DNA of 7,656 nucleotides from Leucothrix mucor (GTDB lineage: Bacteria; Pseudomonadota; Gammaproteobacteria; Thiotrichales; Thiotrichaceae). The translations under genes were made by a program, and so were the position numbers. Below are positions 1 through 7,656 of this stretch, one piece after another. Location: assembly GCA_015662325.1 (NCBI GenBank), contig DQUJ01000117.1:1-7656 (forward strand), written 5' to 3'. The notes below the pieces were generated by a model. It saw only the letters and a list, made by a program, of their open reading frames with translations, made no database searches and was not told the DNA's origin. Every line of letters starts with the position of its first letter. Positions within the stretch are counted from its first letter, which is position 1.

Positions 1-1
1 A

Positions 2-430
2 GCTCTTAATTTGAAGAAAACAACAAAAACCATTCATGACCCTGTTAACGGATTAACAAATCCGAAAGCTATTCCCGGTGCAACAGTAGAATATACGATT
101 ACAGCAGAAAACATCTCGAATGGATCAGCAGATAGTGGCTCGACTGTTATTAAAGATAAAGTACCCGCAAAAATGAAATTATGTGTGAGCACGATAGCGC
201 AATGCATTTCACCGAATATAAATACTGCAAATAATTCCAGTGGTTTAAGTCTGGCAGGGGTTCAATATTCTAATAATAATGGAACCAGCTATGTTTATAA
301 CCCTGTGGCAGATGCGGGTGGTTATGATAGCGCGGTGACTCATGTTAAATATCAATTCAATGATAAATTCTTAGGCAGTTGTGGGGTCGATAGAAGCGTT
401 GAATTAAAGATGCGTATGGGTGTTAAGTAA
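2..430 (+). CDS. DUF11-type repeat-domain surface/secreted protein, C-terminal fragment (5' end outside window)
   Basis: The reading frame is open from base 2 with no stop, so this is the 3' end of a longer gene. A TTG at 11 could serve as a start, but it has no ribosome binding site and lies inside the domain. The visible ~142 residues begin with a DPVNG.TNPKAIPGATVEYTIT..N segment, followed by a V.I.D.VPA strand, a YSNNNGTSYVYNPVADAGGYD segment and a final beta strand ending MRMGVK. This is the pattern of the Ig-like DUF11 / conserved-repeat family, found at the ends of large secreted or cell-surface proteins of unknown function. Three Cys are visible (in KLCVS, AQCIS and GSCGV), compatible with a disulfide in an exported protein. 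There is no sorting signal, LPXTG or PEP-CTERM tail; the protein simply ends after the beta domain. The family call is good. Function and full length cannot be judged from this fragment. Confidence 0.8.
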   Translation, partial: ALNLKKTTKTIHDPVNGLTNPKAIPGATVEYTITAENISNGSADSGSTVIKDKVPAKMKLCVSTIAQCISPNINTANNSSGLSLAGVQYSNNNGTSYVYNPVADAGGYDSAVTHVKYQFNDKFLGSCGVDRSVELKMRMGVK

Positions 431-436
431 GCCTTT

Positions 437-475
437 TAATTTCAACAGATTTGCCTGTTGAAAATTACCTTTTTT
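437..475 (+). terminator. Rho-independent terminator after the DUF11 gene
   Basis: The perfect inverted repeat TTCAACAG (441-448) / CTGTTGAA (455-462) has a 6-nt loop. It extends outward to TAAT (437-440) / AATTA (463-467) with a one-base bulge, and is followed two bases later by six T (470-475). It begins 6 bases after the stop codon of the upstream gene. It should separate that gene from gyrA. The stem is AT-rich, so strength is uncertain. Confidence 0.7.
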
Positions 476-494
476 GTTACAGTCTTGGTATACT
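465..494 (+). promoter_or_regulatory. Candidate sigma-70 promoter (extended -10) for gyrA
   Basis: TATACT at 489-494 is preceded by TG at 486-487, giving the TGn extended -10 arrangement. The best -35 at proper spacing (18 nt) is TTACCT at 465-470, only 3 of 6 to consensus and overlapping the terminator T-tract. A better-looking TTGTTA (474-479) is only 9 nt away and cannot pair with this -10. Transcription would start near 501, leaving a leader of about 55 nt before the gyrA ATG. This is inferred from sequence only. Confidence 0.45.
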
Positions 495-557
495 CCAGCC
501 ACACAGTTTACGCGTCAAAAAATCCCTCTAAATTAGATATAGATAAGACAAAAAATA

Positions 558-3164
558 ATGGCTGAATTCGCAAAAGAAATAATCCCGATTAATCTTGAAG
601 ATGAGATGCGTAAATCGTATCTAGAATACGCCATGAGCGTAATCGTCGGGCGTGCTTTACCGGATGTTCGAGATGGATTGAAACCCGTACATCGTCGCGT
701 CTTATTCGCGATGAGCGAACTGCGTAACGACTTCAACAAGCCGTATAAAAAATCGGCGCGTATCGTCGGTGACGTAATCGGTAAATATCACCCGCATGGT
801 GATACCGCCGTTTACGACACGATGGTTCGTATGGCGCAACCATTCTCGATGCGCTACATGCTGATTGATGGTCAAGGTAACTTTGGTTCTGTCGATGGTG
901 ATTCACCTGCCGCGATGCGTTATACCGAAGTGCGTATGGCGAAGATCGCGCATGATTTAATGGCGGATCTGGATAAAGAGACGGTTGATTTTCAGGGCAA
1001 CTATGATGATTCTGAATTTGAACCTGTCGTCTTCCCAACACGTTTACCGAATCTGTTATTAAACGGTTCTTCTGGAATCGCGGTGGGCATGGCGACCAAT
1101 ATTCCACCACACAATATTACCGAAGTGATTAACGGCACATTGGCATTGATTGACGATCCAGAATTAAGCATTGATGATTTGATGCAATATATTCCGGGTC
1201 CTGATTTCCCAACGGCGGGCGTAATCAACGGCGCGCACGGTATTAAACAGGCGTATCACACTGGCAAGGGTTCTGTAAAAATTCGTGCGGTTGCGGATTT
1301 TGAAACAGACAAAAACGGGCGCGAGAAAATCGTCATCACAGAACTACCGTATCAGGTAAACAAAGCGCGTTTGATTGAAAAAATAGCCGAGCTGGTTAAA
1401 AACAAAAAGATCGAAGGTATTTCTGAGCTGCGCGACGAGTCTGATAAAGACGGTATGCGTATGGTTGTTGAAATAAAGCGTGGTGAAAATTGCGAAGTTA
1501 TTTTAAATAATCTGTACAAGCAAACACAGATGCAAAATAGTTTTGGCATCAATATGGTTGCCCTGATTGATGGCGCACCTAAGCTATTTAATCTTAAAGA
1601 AATTATCGAAGCCTTTATTCGTCATCGTCGTGAAGTGGTTACGCGTCGTACCATTTTCTTATTACGAAAAGCTCGTGCCCGCGCGCATATCTTAGAAGGT
1701 TTGGCGGTTGCATTAGGCAGTATCGATGAGATTATTGAAACGATTCGATCATCGGCTAACCCTGCGGAAGCACGTGAGCGATTATTAGCGCGCGCATGGA
1801 AAGCAGACATCGTAGAAGAAATGCTGCAACGAGGTGATTCTGATACGGCACGCCCCGAAAGTCTTGATCCGCGTTTTGGTTTAAAAGACGATGGTTACTG
1901 GTTATCGGAAGTGCAAGTTAAAGCAATTCTCGATTTGCAATTGCATCGTTTAACCGGTCTTGAAAAAGATAAAATCCTTACTGAATACAAAGAAATAGTC
2001 GTTAAAATTCTAGACTTTCTGGATATTTTAGGTGATCCCAGTCGTTTAATGCGTGTGATTCGTGAAGAGTTGCTGGAAATGCTAGAGATGTACGGCGATG
2101 AACGTTTGACCGTTATTAATGCGATTGGCGAAGACCTTAACGATATCGACATGATTCCAGAAGAAGACGTGGTAGTAACGCTTTCTCATGCGGGTTATGC
2201 CAAAGCTCAGCCGATAGATACTTATCGCGCACAGCGTCGTGGTGGGCGCGGTAAAGCGGCAACTAAGATGAAGGATGAAGACTTTATCGAGAAGTTGTTT
2301 GTTGCCAGTACTCACGATACGGTTTTATGTTTCTCATCTAAAGGAAAAGTCTACTGGCTGATGGTGTATCAATTACCAATGGCGAGTCGAACATCACGTG
2401 GTCGCCCCATTGTGAATTTATTGCCATTAGAAGAGGATGAGCGCATTCAGGCGATTCTGCCGATTCGTGAATACGAAGATGATAAGTTTATCTTCATGGC
2501 AACCGAAGACGGTACGGTCAAGAAAACAGAATTAAAAGCCTTTTCAAATCAACGATCTTCAGGACTAATCGCACTTAAACTCAACGAAGGTAATCAGTTG
2601 GTTGATGTTGCCTTGACCGAGAAAGACGACGAAGTCATGTTGTTTAGCACACAGGGTAAAGCGATACGCTTTAAAGAATCTGATGTACGCTGCATGGGTA
2701 GAACAGCTGCCGGTGTGCGTGGCATCAAAATGAAGAAAGACCAAAAAGTGAATGCGTTAATCGTATTGCGCGAAGGTCGCTTATTGATGGCAACCGAAAA
2801 TGGTTATGGTAAACGTACCGAGGTGGGTGAATTTAAAGCGCAAAACCGTGGTGGCGGTGGTGTTATCGCGATTCAAACATCGGAGCGTAACGGTGCATCT
2901 ATTGGCGCGGTACAAGTCATTGATGAAGATGAAATCATGCTAATTACTAACGGCGGAATTTTGGTTAGAACGAAAGTGGCTGATGTGTCTGTTGTTGGTC
3001 GAAATACGCAAGGCGTGCGTTTGATTAAGCTCGGTAAGGGCGAGAATCTTACGCAGTTAGTGCAGGTTGCTAGTATGGAGGGTGATGATGAGGGTGTGGA
3101 AGACGACGGAAATGTTGATGGCCCTGATGCTGAAAACGCTATTTCGGATGATTCTGACGAGTAG
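558..3164 (+). CDS. gyrA: DNA gyrase subunit A (type IIA topoisomerase, ATP-dependent negative supercoiling)
   Basis: This is the breakage-reunion subunit. With GyrB (not in this window) it forms the A2B2 enzyme that introduces negative supercoils. The 868 aa are close to the E. coli length of 875 and the gene is intact. The N-terminal winged-helix/tower region begins with the [40 protein letters not shown] block, written here in pieces: [15 protein letters not shown], then [17 protein letters not shown] (residues ~31-47). The catalytic tyrosine is Y122, in MRYTEVRM next to R121. The quinolone-resistance region reads [10 protein letters not shown], with Thr at position 83 (E. coli has Ser; P. 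aeruginosa also has Thr) and the usual Asp at 87. [10 protein letters not shown] lies near 178-187. The GyrA-box QRRGGRG is at 559-565 and starts the beta-pinwheel DNA-wrapping domain; its presence argues for gyrase rather than topoisomerase IV (ParC). The last ~29 residues form an acidic tail ([10 protein letters not shown]...SDDSDE), as in enterobacterial GyrA. The start ATG is fixed by the conserved N-terminus; upstream AGATAAG is a poor Shine-Dalgarno. The gene stands alone between unrelated genes. Confidence 0.98.
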   Translation: MAEFAKEIIPINLEDEMRKSYLEYAMSVIVGRALPDVRDGLKPVHRRVLFAMSELRNDFNKPYKKSARIVGDVIGKYHPHGDTAVYDTMVRMAQPFSMRYMLIDGQGNFGSVDGDSPAAMRYTEVRMAKIAHDLMADLDKETVDFQGNYDDSEFEPVVFPTRLPNLLLNGSSGIAVGMATNIPPHNITEVINGTLALIDDPELSIDDLMQYIPGPDFPTAGVINGAHGIKQAYHTGKGSVKIRAVADFETDKNGREKIVITELPYQVNKARLIEKIAELVKNKKIEGISELRDESDKDGMRMVVEIKRGENCEVILNNLYKQTQMQNSFGINMVALIDGAPKLFNLKEIIEAFIRHRREVVTRRTIFLLRKARARAHILEGLAVALGSIDEIIETIRSSANPAEARERLLARAWKADIVEEMLQRGDSDTARPESLDPRFGLKDDGYWLSEVQVKAILDLQLHRLTGLEKDKILTEYKEIVVKILDFLDILGDPSRLMRVIREELLEMLEMYGDERLTVINAIGEDLNDIDMIPEEDVVVTLSHAGYAKAQPIDTYRAQRRGGRGKAATKMKDEDFIEKLFVASTHDTVLCFSSKGKVYWLMVYQLPMASRTSRGRPIVNLLPLEEDERIQAILPIREYEDDKFIFMATEDGTVKKTELKAFSNQRSSGLIALKLNEGNQLVDVALTEKDDEVMLFSTQGKAIRFKESDVRCMGRTAAGVRGIKMKKDQKVNALIVLREGRLLMATENGYGKRTEVGEFKAQNRGGGGVIAIQTSERNGASIGAVQVIDEDEIMLITNGGILVRTKVADVSVVGRNTQGVRLIKLGKGENLTQLVQVASMEGDDEGVEDDGNVDGPDAENAISDDSDE

Positions 3165-3173
3165 TTGCCGCGC

Positions 3174-3191
3174 CCTTCGACTCCGCTCAGG
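3174..3191 (-). repeat. Left copy of an inverted 18-nt intergenic motif
   Basis: On the minus strand it reads CCTGAGCGGAGTCGAAGG. It matches the copy at 3288-3305 (plus strand) at 15 of 18 positions. The CTTCGACTCCGCTCAGG-type sequence resembles short palindrome-associated intergenic repeats I know from several bacterial genomes. Only a genome-wide count would show whether it is a repeat family here. It begins 10 bases after the gyrA stop codon. Confidence 0.5.
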
Positions 3192-3251
3192 CAGCTGTAT
3201 AGGTGGGAGTAATATACTTTTAATAGTACCCGCTTAGAGAGCTAGATAAGG

Positions 3252-3266
3252 TGTTAATAATTAACA
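3252..3266. promoter_or_regulatory. Perfect 15-nt palindrome, candidate operator
   Basis: TGTTAATAATTAACA consists of two 7-base arms around a single central A. It lies 61 nt upstream of the DUF1801 start codon, within the spacer. A short symmetrical AT-rich site in this position is typical of a dimeric repressor or activator site. No cognate regulator gene lies in the window, and AT-rich palindromes also occur by chance. Confidence 0.35.
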
Positions 3267-3287
3267 ATTAGTTAGTAGCATCAGTCC

Positions 3288-3305
3288 CCTGAAGGGAGCC
3301 GAAGG
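3288..3305 (+). repeat. Right copy of the inverted 18-nt intergenic motif
   Basis: It reads CCTGAAGGGAGCCGAAGG, 15 of 18 identical to the reverse complement of the left copy. It overlaps a small hairpin (TCCC 3285-3288 / GGGA 3294-3297). It sits immediately upstream of the purine-rich ribosome binding region of the DUF1801 gene, so pairing with the left copy, ~96 nt away, could in principle affect mRNA structure there. That regulatory idea is inference. Confidence 0.5.
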
Positions 3306-3327
3306 AAAGGGCGAGGACAGATATACT

Positions 3328-3693
3328 ATGACTTTATCAGATAACACCAAAGTTGATAATTTTCTACGTGATACGCAAGCATTGTCATCAGATTTATTTG
3401 AAACAGTCATGGCGATTCGCCAGCTGTTTTTAGATGCTAGCTCCAATCTGGCAGAAGATATTAAATATGGCGGTGTGGTCTTTTTGCAATCGAGTGTTTT
3501 GATCGGCGGTATTTTTCTTTATAAAAACCATATTTCAATAGAGTTTAGTAACGGTGCACAGTTTGATGATCCTGAAAAACTTTTGGATGGGAAAGGCAAA
3601 TTGAGACGGCATTTAAAAATTATAAGCTTGGATGATATTGATATTAAAAAGGTTGGTTTATTTGTGAAGCAAGCTACGACATTATATGGATAA
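3328..3693 (+). CDS. DUF1801 domain protein (YdhG / frataxin-like fold family), function uncertain
   Basis: A small soluble protein of 121 aa that is essentially one DUF1801 domain. Recognisable family motifs are IKYGG (45-49), the GGIFLYKNHISIEF strand pair followed by SNGA (60-77), and LLDGKGKLRRHLKI (85-98), ending in a C-terminal helix. There is no signal peptide or membrane segment. In Bacillus subtilis a DUF1801 member (YdhG/Fra) has been described as a frataxin-like iron protein, and databases often label members 'iron chaperone'. Nothing in this sequence proves iron binding here. The ATG is preceded by GAGG at 11 nt. The gene overlaps the next start by 8 nt (ATGGATAA at 3686-3693), so the two are probably translated from one mRNA. 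Confidence 0.85.
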   Translation: MTLSDNTKVDNFLRDTQALSSDLFETVMAIRQLFLDASSNLAEDIKYGGVVFLQSSVLIGGIFLYKNHISIEFSNGAQFDDPEKLLDGKGKLRRHLKIISLDDIDIKKVGLFVKQATTLYG

Positions 3694-4762
3694 GTTAACA
3701 GCACTATTTAATCAGTTTGGCACATTAGATTATTTGATTCTTGGTGTTAATTTATTGCTACTTATTTTTGCGCGACAAATTCTAACACTCATTTTTCCAA
3801 ACCCAGAAAAAGTACCCAACTTCTCTCGTAAAGTCATGATTTTCAGAGCATTAAACTTGCTCATTATGATCACCCATGGCTATTATCATTTTTTTCAAAA
3901 AGAGTCGGATCTAGAAAATAAAGGTTTTTTAGTGCACGTTCTTGCTGTTTTAGCGATCATCTACTTTGCCTATCTGGCGATGCACTTAGTTCATGCTTTT
4001 TTAGTACGCCAATACGGAAAAGAACGCGAAATTAATGGTAAAAAACGTTTTATCTCCACCTATCAAACGCGCATGCTCAGTATTTTTAGCAGTGTCTTTA
4101 TTGGCTTAATTGCACTGGTGAGTATCATTCGTTTACTGGGTTTTGATTCTTTATTAGAAGCGGGTGGCGTGATTGGTTTAATCGGTGTATTTCTGGCACT
4201 AACGTCCAGTATTTGGGCGCCTGATATTTTTCATGGTCTAATTATTCTAAATAGCGATATGATCTCGGAAGGGGATGTTATCCAATTTAAGGACGGTGAA
4301 ACGATTTATGGCTTGGTTTATAAAACTAAGGTCTTCCATACGGTGATTCTTAATGTCGTAAATAATCATCGCGTTATGATCCGTAATTCGAAACTGCGTG
4401 ATTTTACGGTACATAATTTATCTAAGTTTGCATCCGCCAAAGGCTTGCGAGAAAACCTAAGTTTTAAGATTGGTTACGATGTATCAACCGATCGCGTGAA
4501 ATACTTATTTGAAGAAGTCTATGAGTTAGCAAAAGATGATTCGAGTATTGCCATAGAAGAGCAGTACGACCTTGAATATGGAATTAAAGATACGGGGGAT
4601 CATGCGGTTGAATGGTTATTTTTCTATTACACAAAAGATGTTGAAAAATTAATGCTCACACGTCAGCGGTTATTGCAGTTGATGTTGGAAACGTCTATAG
4701 AAAAAGGTATTTCTTTATCGACACCAATTACTTATTCCTCTACAAACAGCCCTTTAGAATGA
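3686..4762 (+). CDS. MscS-family mechanosensitive ion channel-like membrane protein
   Basis: An inner-membrane protein of 358 aa, compared with 286 for E. coli MscS. Hydrophobic segments are seen at about residues 14-36, 51-70, 81-107, 128-151 and 156-176. That gives five TMs where MscS has three, so there is an N-terminal extension. The last segment (EAGGVIGLIGVFLALTSSIW) with the following amphipathic stretch to ~190 corresponds to pore-lining TM3. It is followed by the beta domain (SEGDVIQF 194-201, then VNNHRVMIRNSKLRDFTVHNLSK 225-247), and an alpha/beta C-terminal domain to the end. The usual IPN of the beta domain is IRN here (R233). Such channels open under membrane tension and release solutes during hypo-osmotic shock. 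Gating and selectivity cannot be read from sequence. The start overlaps the DUF1801 stop by 8 nt with no clear Shine-Dalgarno, suggesting translational coupling. It converges with the flippase gene, leaving only 5 nt between stop codons. Confidence 0.88.
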   Translation: MDKLTALFNQFGTLDYLILGVNLLLLIFARQILTLIFPNPEKVPNFSRKVMIFRALNLLIMITHGYYHFFQKESDLENKGFLVHVLAVLAIIYFAYLAMHLVHAFLVRQYGKEREINGKKRFISTYQTRMLSIFSSVFIGLIALVSIIRLLGFDSLLEAGGVIGLIGVFLALTSSIWAPDIFHGLIILNSDMISEGDVIQFKDGETIYGLVYKTKVFHTVILNVVNNHRVMIRNSKLRDFTVHNLSKFASAKGLRENLSFKIGYDVSTDRVKYLFEEVYELAKDDSSIAIEEQYDLEYGIKDTGDHAVEWLFFYYTKDVEKLMLTRQRLLQLMLETSIEKGISLSTPITYSSTNSPLE

Positions 4763-4763
4763 C

Positions 4764-4791
4764 AATGCTAAGATGAAGTTAGTGTTTTTTT
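4764..4791 (+). terminator. Weak hairpin plus T-run after the MscS gene
   Basis: AATGCTAA (4764-4771) can pair with TTAGTGTT (4779-4786) through a 7-nt loop, using two G-U pairs and one G-C pair. The T-run 4785-4791 follows and overlaps the end of the stem. It lies within the 3' end of the opposing flippase gene, where terminators of convergent genes are expected. The stem is too weak for a firm call. Confidence 0.3.
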
Positions 4792-6044
4792 ATTATGCTT
4801 TCGTACATCTAATTCACAATAAATAAACATCGCCAAGTTAATAAATAACGATAGCATTACTATACCAATGGTGGCATAAACAGCCCCGAGAATGCCATAT
4901 TCTGGTATCAATAAAGCATTGAGTACAATATTAAGAACTCCTTTTGCAAGCGTAATTAAGGAATAGCCAAGAAACCAACCGCGCCCGATCCATTGAATGC
5001 TCATAATCGCGGTGATGGTATTGACCACAATGGTAATAAGTAACAATTGAAAGATAATAATGGCTTCTTTAAATTCGTTACCTGCAAGCCAAATCAGCCA
5101 CCATTTAGCAGTTGACCCCATAATTAATGAAGCAAGGATGATAAAGATGACGGTGAGCGCCAGAAACTTTTTCTGATAAGACCATATTTCTCGAACACCC
5201 TTGCGGGTTAATTCTCCTTCTAAAACGGTTGCAGCGGCGTAGGATACGATTAACATCAACTGGCTCATTTGTACGGCTAATTGATAAATTCCAGTTTGAT
5301 GATTGCCTAAGTAGATATTGACCATCACAATATCAATGCTCAAGGTCATAATGGCGCCAATAGTACCAAGGTGCATTTTTACGCCATGCAGTAATAAATC
5401 TTTGTAAACAGCCGTTTGGTAATTAATCTTGGTTGAGCTTTTATTTAATAGGTTTTTAACGCCACCAAAAGCAACTAGAAATTGTTGTAATACCTTAGAG
5501 ATAAGTACGCCAAACACCCCAAACCCTGATGCAATTACTAAGATAACAACAGAAAAAGCATTTGCAGAACTACTGATAATTTGAAATTTATTATAAACAG
5601 AAAGTCGATCTTCTATATTGAGTAGCGATTCTGAATAACGATCCCACAAGCCAAAGGGGAGGGCTATAAACCCAATAAACAATGCCATTGCGGGTATTTT
5701 ATTAAATAGATTGGGCCAATAAGATAACTGCCCTCCAAAATAAATAATAGCCACAATGACCCAACTGATCACACTAACGTAAAAGGTGTGTTTGACTAAT
5801 GCGCCCATTATTGAAGCCAGCCAGCCTTCATCTTTATTGTTGGTTGCTTTAAAGATTAAGACAGAACCAAGGCTAAGCGCGGTTACATCAATAAAAATTT
5901 GTACCCATGTGCTAACGGTAGCAATAATTCCGCGCCCTTCCGGGCCTAGCCAACGTGCGGTAATAGATAGAGTGATAATTCCAAGAAGTACCGAAAATAT
6001 TTTCGCGCCACTAGTGAAGATTATTTTGTTAATTAAGTGACGCA

Positions 6045-6045
<1 letters not shown>
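4768..6045 (-). CDS. Wzx-type polysaccharide flippase (MOP superfamily)
   Basis: An integral inner-membrane protein of 425 aa, hydrophobic throughout with roughly 12 membrane segments, the usual size and layout of Wzx/O-antigen or exopolysaccharide flippases. These move undecaprenyl-linked oligosaccharide units from the cytoplasmic to the periplasmic face. Family signs include the N-terminal block with TARWLGPEGRG (29-39) after the first TM, the mid-protein segment D238..MVNIYLG....GIYQLAVQMSQ (to ~261), and IPEYGILGAVYATI (380-393) in the C-terminal half. The C-terminal tail is basic and cytoplasmic (DVRKHNKK). The ATG shares one base with the stop of the upstream Ldh-family gene (TAATG at 6043-6047 on the minus strand), and no Shine-Dalgarno is visible, so translation is probably coupled. 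The substrate glycan cannot be told from the sequence. A lipid II or teichoic-acid type MOP member is less likely given the size and the GPEGRG motif. Confidence 0.88.
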
Positions 6046-7142
<1,097 letters not shown>

Positions 7143-7147
7143 GGATT

Positions 7148-7656
7148 TTAAGTATGCTGAGTCTGCTGATTGTGTTTTGGTTGTTGATTAGGTTGCTTTG
7201 GCTGATTTTGTTGTTTTGGTTGTTTTCTTTTTAGGCGATTGCGAAATGTTTTCGCTAATGACACCAAGGATGGTTTTGGGTCAAGAATATTCCAGTTAGG
7301 AAACACCAAAGGGAAATGAGCTAGGCTTTTTAACCATTGAAAAAGGGATATATCTCCTTTTCTGAATGAAATCATAAATGATTGAAGGTCTTCTCTGGCG
7401 TACCAATAATGCAGGTTTTTTTTGAACTTGGTTTGAGTAGCTGGTTTTGCGTCGGTATTTCCACCATTAATTAGAAACTGATAAACAAGATAAGAAATAT
7501 CTAAACCAGAACGTGTAACCAATTCTTGGGCGGCGGTATAGCGTGCGTTGCATTCTATAATCTTTAGTTCACCATCGCGCGGATCTTTTTTAAATTCGAT
7601 GTTTGCCATGCCAGTAAAGCCAATACTACGAAAAAATTGATCACCTTTTTCTGCTG
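7148..7656 (-). CDS. ATP-grasp ligase, C-terminal part (5' end outside window)
   Basis: The frame stays open to the window edge (upstream residues read AEKGDQFFRSIGFTG before the internal Met at 7609), so the gene starts beyond 7656. The visible ~169 residues hold the end of an ATP-grasp domain: GFTGMANIEFKKDPRDGELKIIECNAR, written in pieces as GMANIEFKKDPRDG and KIIECNAR. In the latter, E and N are the Mg-ATP ligands of the usual E-x-N-x-R motif. The domain continues with an A.ELVTRSGLDI..L helix. The closest general type is the carboxylate-amine ligase / carbamoyl-phosphate-synthase-like ATP-grasp group, which joins a carboxylate to an amine through an acyl phosphate. The protein ends in a basic stretch (FRNRLKRK) and a ~22-residue Q/N/P/K/H low-complexity tail. 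It is the first visible gene of the minus-strand operon; 5 nt separate its TAA from the Ldh-family ATG. The substrate is unknown. Confidence 0.8.
   Translation of the reverse strand, partial: AEKGDQFFRSIGFTGMANIEFKKDPRDGELKIIECNARYTAAQELVTRSGLDISYLVYQFLINGGNTDAKPATQTKFKKNLHYWYAREDLQSFMISFRKGDISLFQWLKSLAHFPLVFPNWNILDPKPSLVSLAKTFRNRLKRKQPKQQNQPKQPNQQPKHNQQTQHT

Larger units (their letters stand above)
3165..3327. other. Intergenic region with inverted 18-nt motifs, a palindrome and the upstream signals of the DUF1801 gene
   Basis: This 163-bp spacer between gyrA and the DUF1801 gene has no ORF I would call. I see no convincing terminator for gyrA: there is no GC-rich hairpin followed by T's, only a weak 5-bp GGTGG..CCCGC-type pairing around 3203-3233. 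It contains two inverted motif copies near its edges (3174-3191 and 3288-3305) and a perfect palindrome (3252-3266). Promoter signals are poor. TATACT (3213-3218) and TTTAAT (3219-3224) resemble -10 boxes but lack a good -35. GAGG at 3313-3316, 11 nt before the next ATG, is the likely ribosome binding site and lies just beyond the right motif copy. Confidence 0.6.

Noticed and set aside
11..430. TTG at 11 as the true start of the DUF11 protein
   Set aside because: The frame is open upstream to the window edge, no ribosome binding site precedes the TTG, and it would cut into the repeat domain.
474..494. TTGTTA (474-479) as the -35 of the gyrA promoter
   Set aside because: Only 9 nt separate it from TATACT; a functional spacer is about 16-18 nt.
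733..2315. Several antisense open frames within gyrA (e.g. 733-1110, 1895-2152, 2082-2315)
   Set aside because: They lie fully inside the conserved gyrA coding sequence, have no recognisable domains, and are Ser/Arg-rich as expected of antisense shadows.
3322..3327. TATACT directly before the DUF1801 ATG as a -10 box
   Set aside because: Transcription would start inside the gene, and there is no usable -35 upstream.
5931..5950. CGCGCCCTTCCGGGCC resembles the intergenic 18-nt motif
   Set aside because: It encodes the conserved GPEGRG of the flippase, and the similarity is limited to the CGCGCCCTTC part.
5786..6040. 84-aa plus-strand frame opposite the flippase start
   Set aside because: It is antisense to the conserved LGPEGRG region, with no domain and no ribosome binding site.
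7148..7609. ATG at 7609 as the start of a small 153-aa protein
   Set aside because: The frame continues upstream in ATP-grasp-like sequence (FFRSIGFTG before the Met), so the Met is internal.

Overview
The window reads as chromosomal DNA of a gammaproteobacterium with a moderate-to-low GC content. The main evidence is a complete DNA gyrase subunit A of gammaproteobacterial type: about 868 aa, YbiC/E. coli-like motifs, a QRRGGRG GyrA-box and an acidic C-terminal tail. I cannot name the genus from sequence alone. No RNA genes, CRISPR array, IS element or phage gene is visible.

Layout, left to right. (1) Positions 2-430 (+): the C-terminal end of a DUF11-type (conserved repeat, surface/secreted) protein, cut by the window edge and followed by a good hairpin-plus-T-tract terminator. 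(2) 558-3164 (+): gyrA, preceded by an extended -10 promoter candidate. (3) 3165-3327: a 163-bp intergenic region with two diverged copies of an 18-nt motif in inverted orientation and a perfect 15-nt palindrome (candidate operator). (4) 3328-4762 (+): a two-gene unit with an 8-nt overlap, made of a small DUF1801 protein and a five-TM MscS-family channel. (5) 4768-7656 (-): three tightly packed genes that converge on the MscS gene. In transcription order they are the C-terminal part of an ATP-grasp ligase (start beyond the window), an Ldh-family (malate/lactate/ureidoglycolate-type) oxidoreductase, and a Wzx/MOP-type polysaccharide flippase. Gaps are 5 nt and then a 1-nt TAATG overlap.

How the genes may work together. 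The minus-strand trio looks like the end of a cell-surface glycan cluster. The ATP-grasp enzyme could make an amide or peptide bond, the Ldh-like protein could act on a hydroxy/keto/imino acid substituent, and the flippase would move the lipid-linked product across the inner membrane. This is inference from family and context.

The most unusual point is the Ldh-family protein. Both histidines that serve as acid/base catalysts in characterised relatives are replaced (DSHG to DNQG at Q51; the second His to F123). The same protein carries an in-frame hexanucleotide microsatellite encoding a (Gly-Glu)5 run. The rest of the window is ordinary housekeeping or common accessory content.
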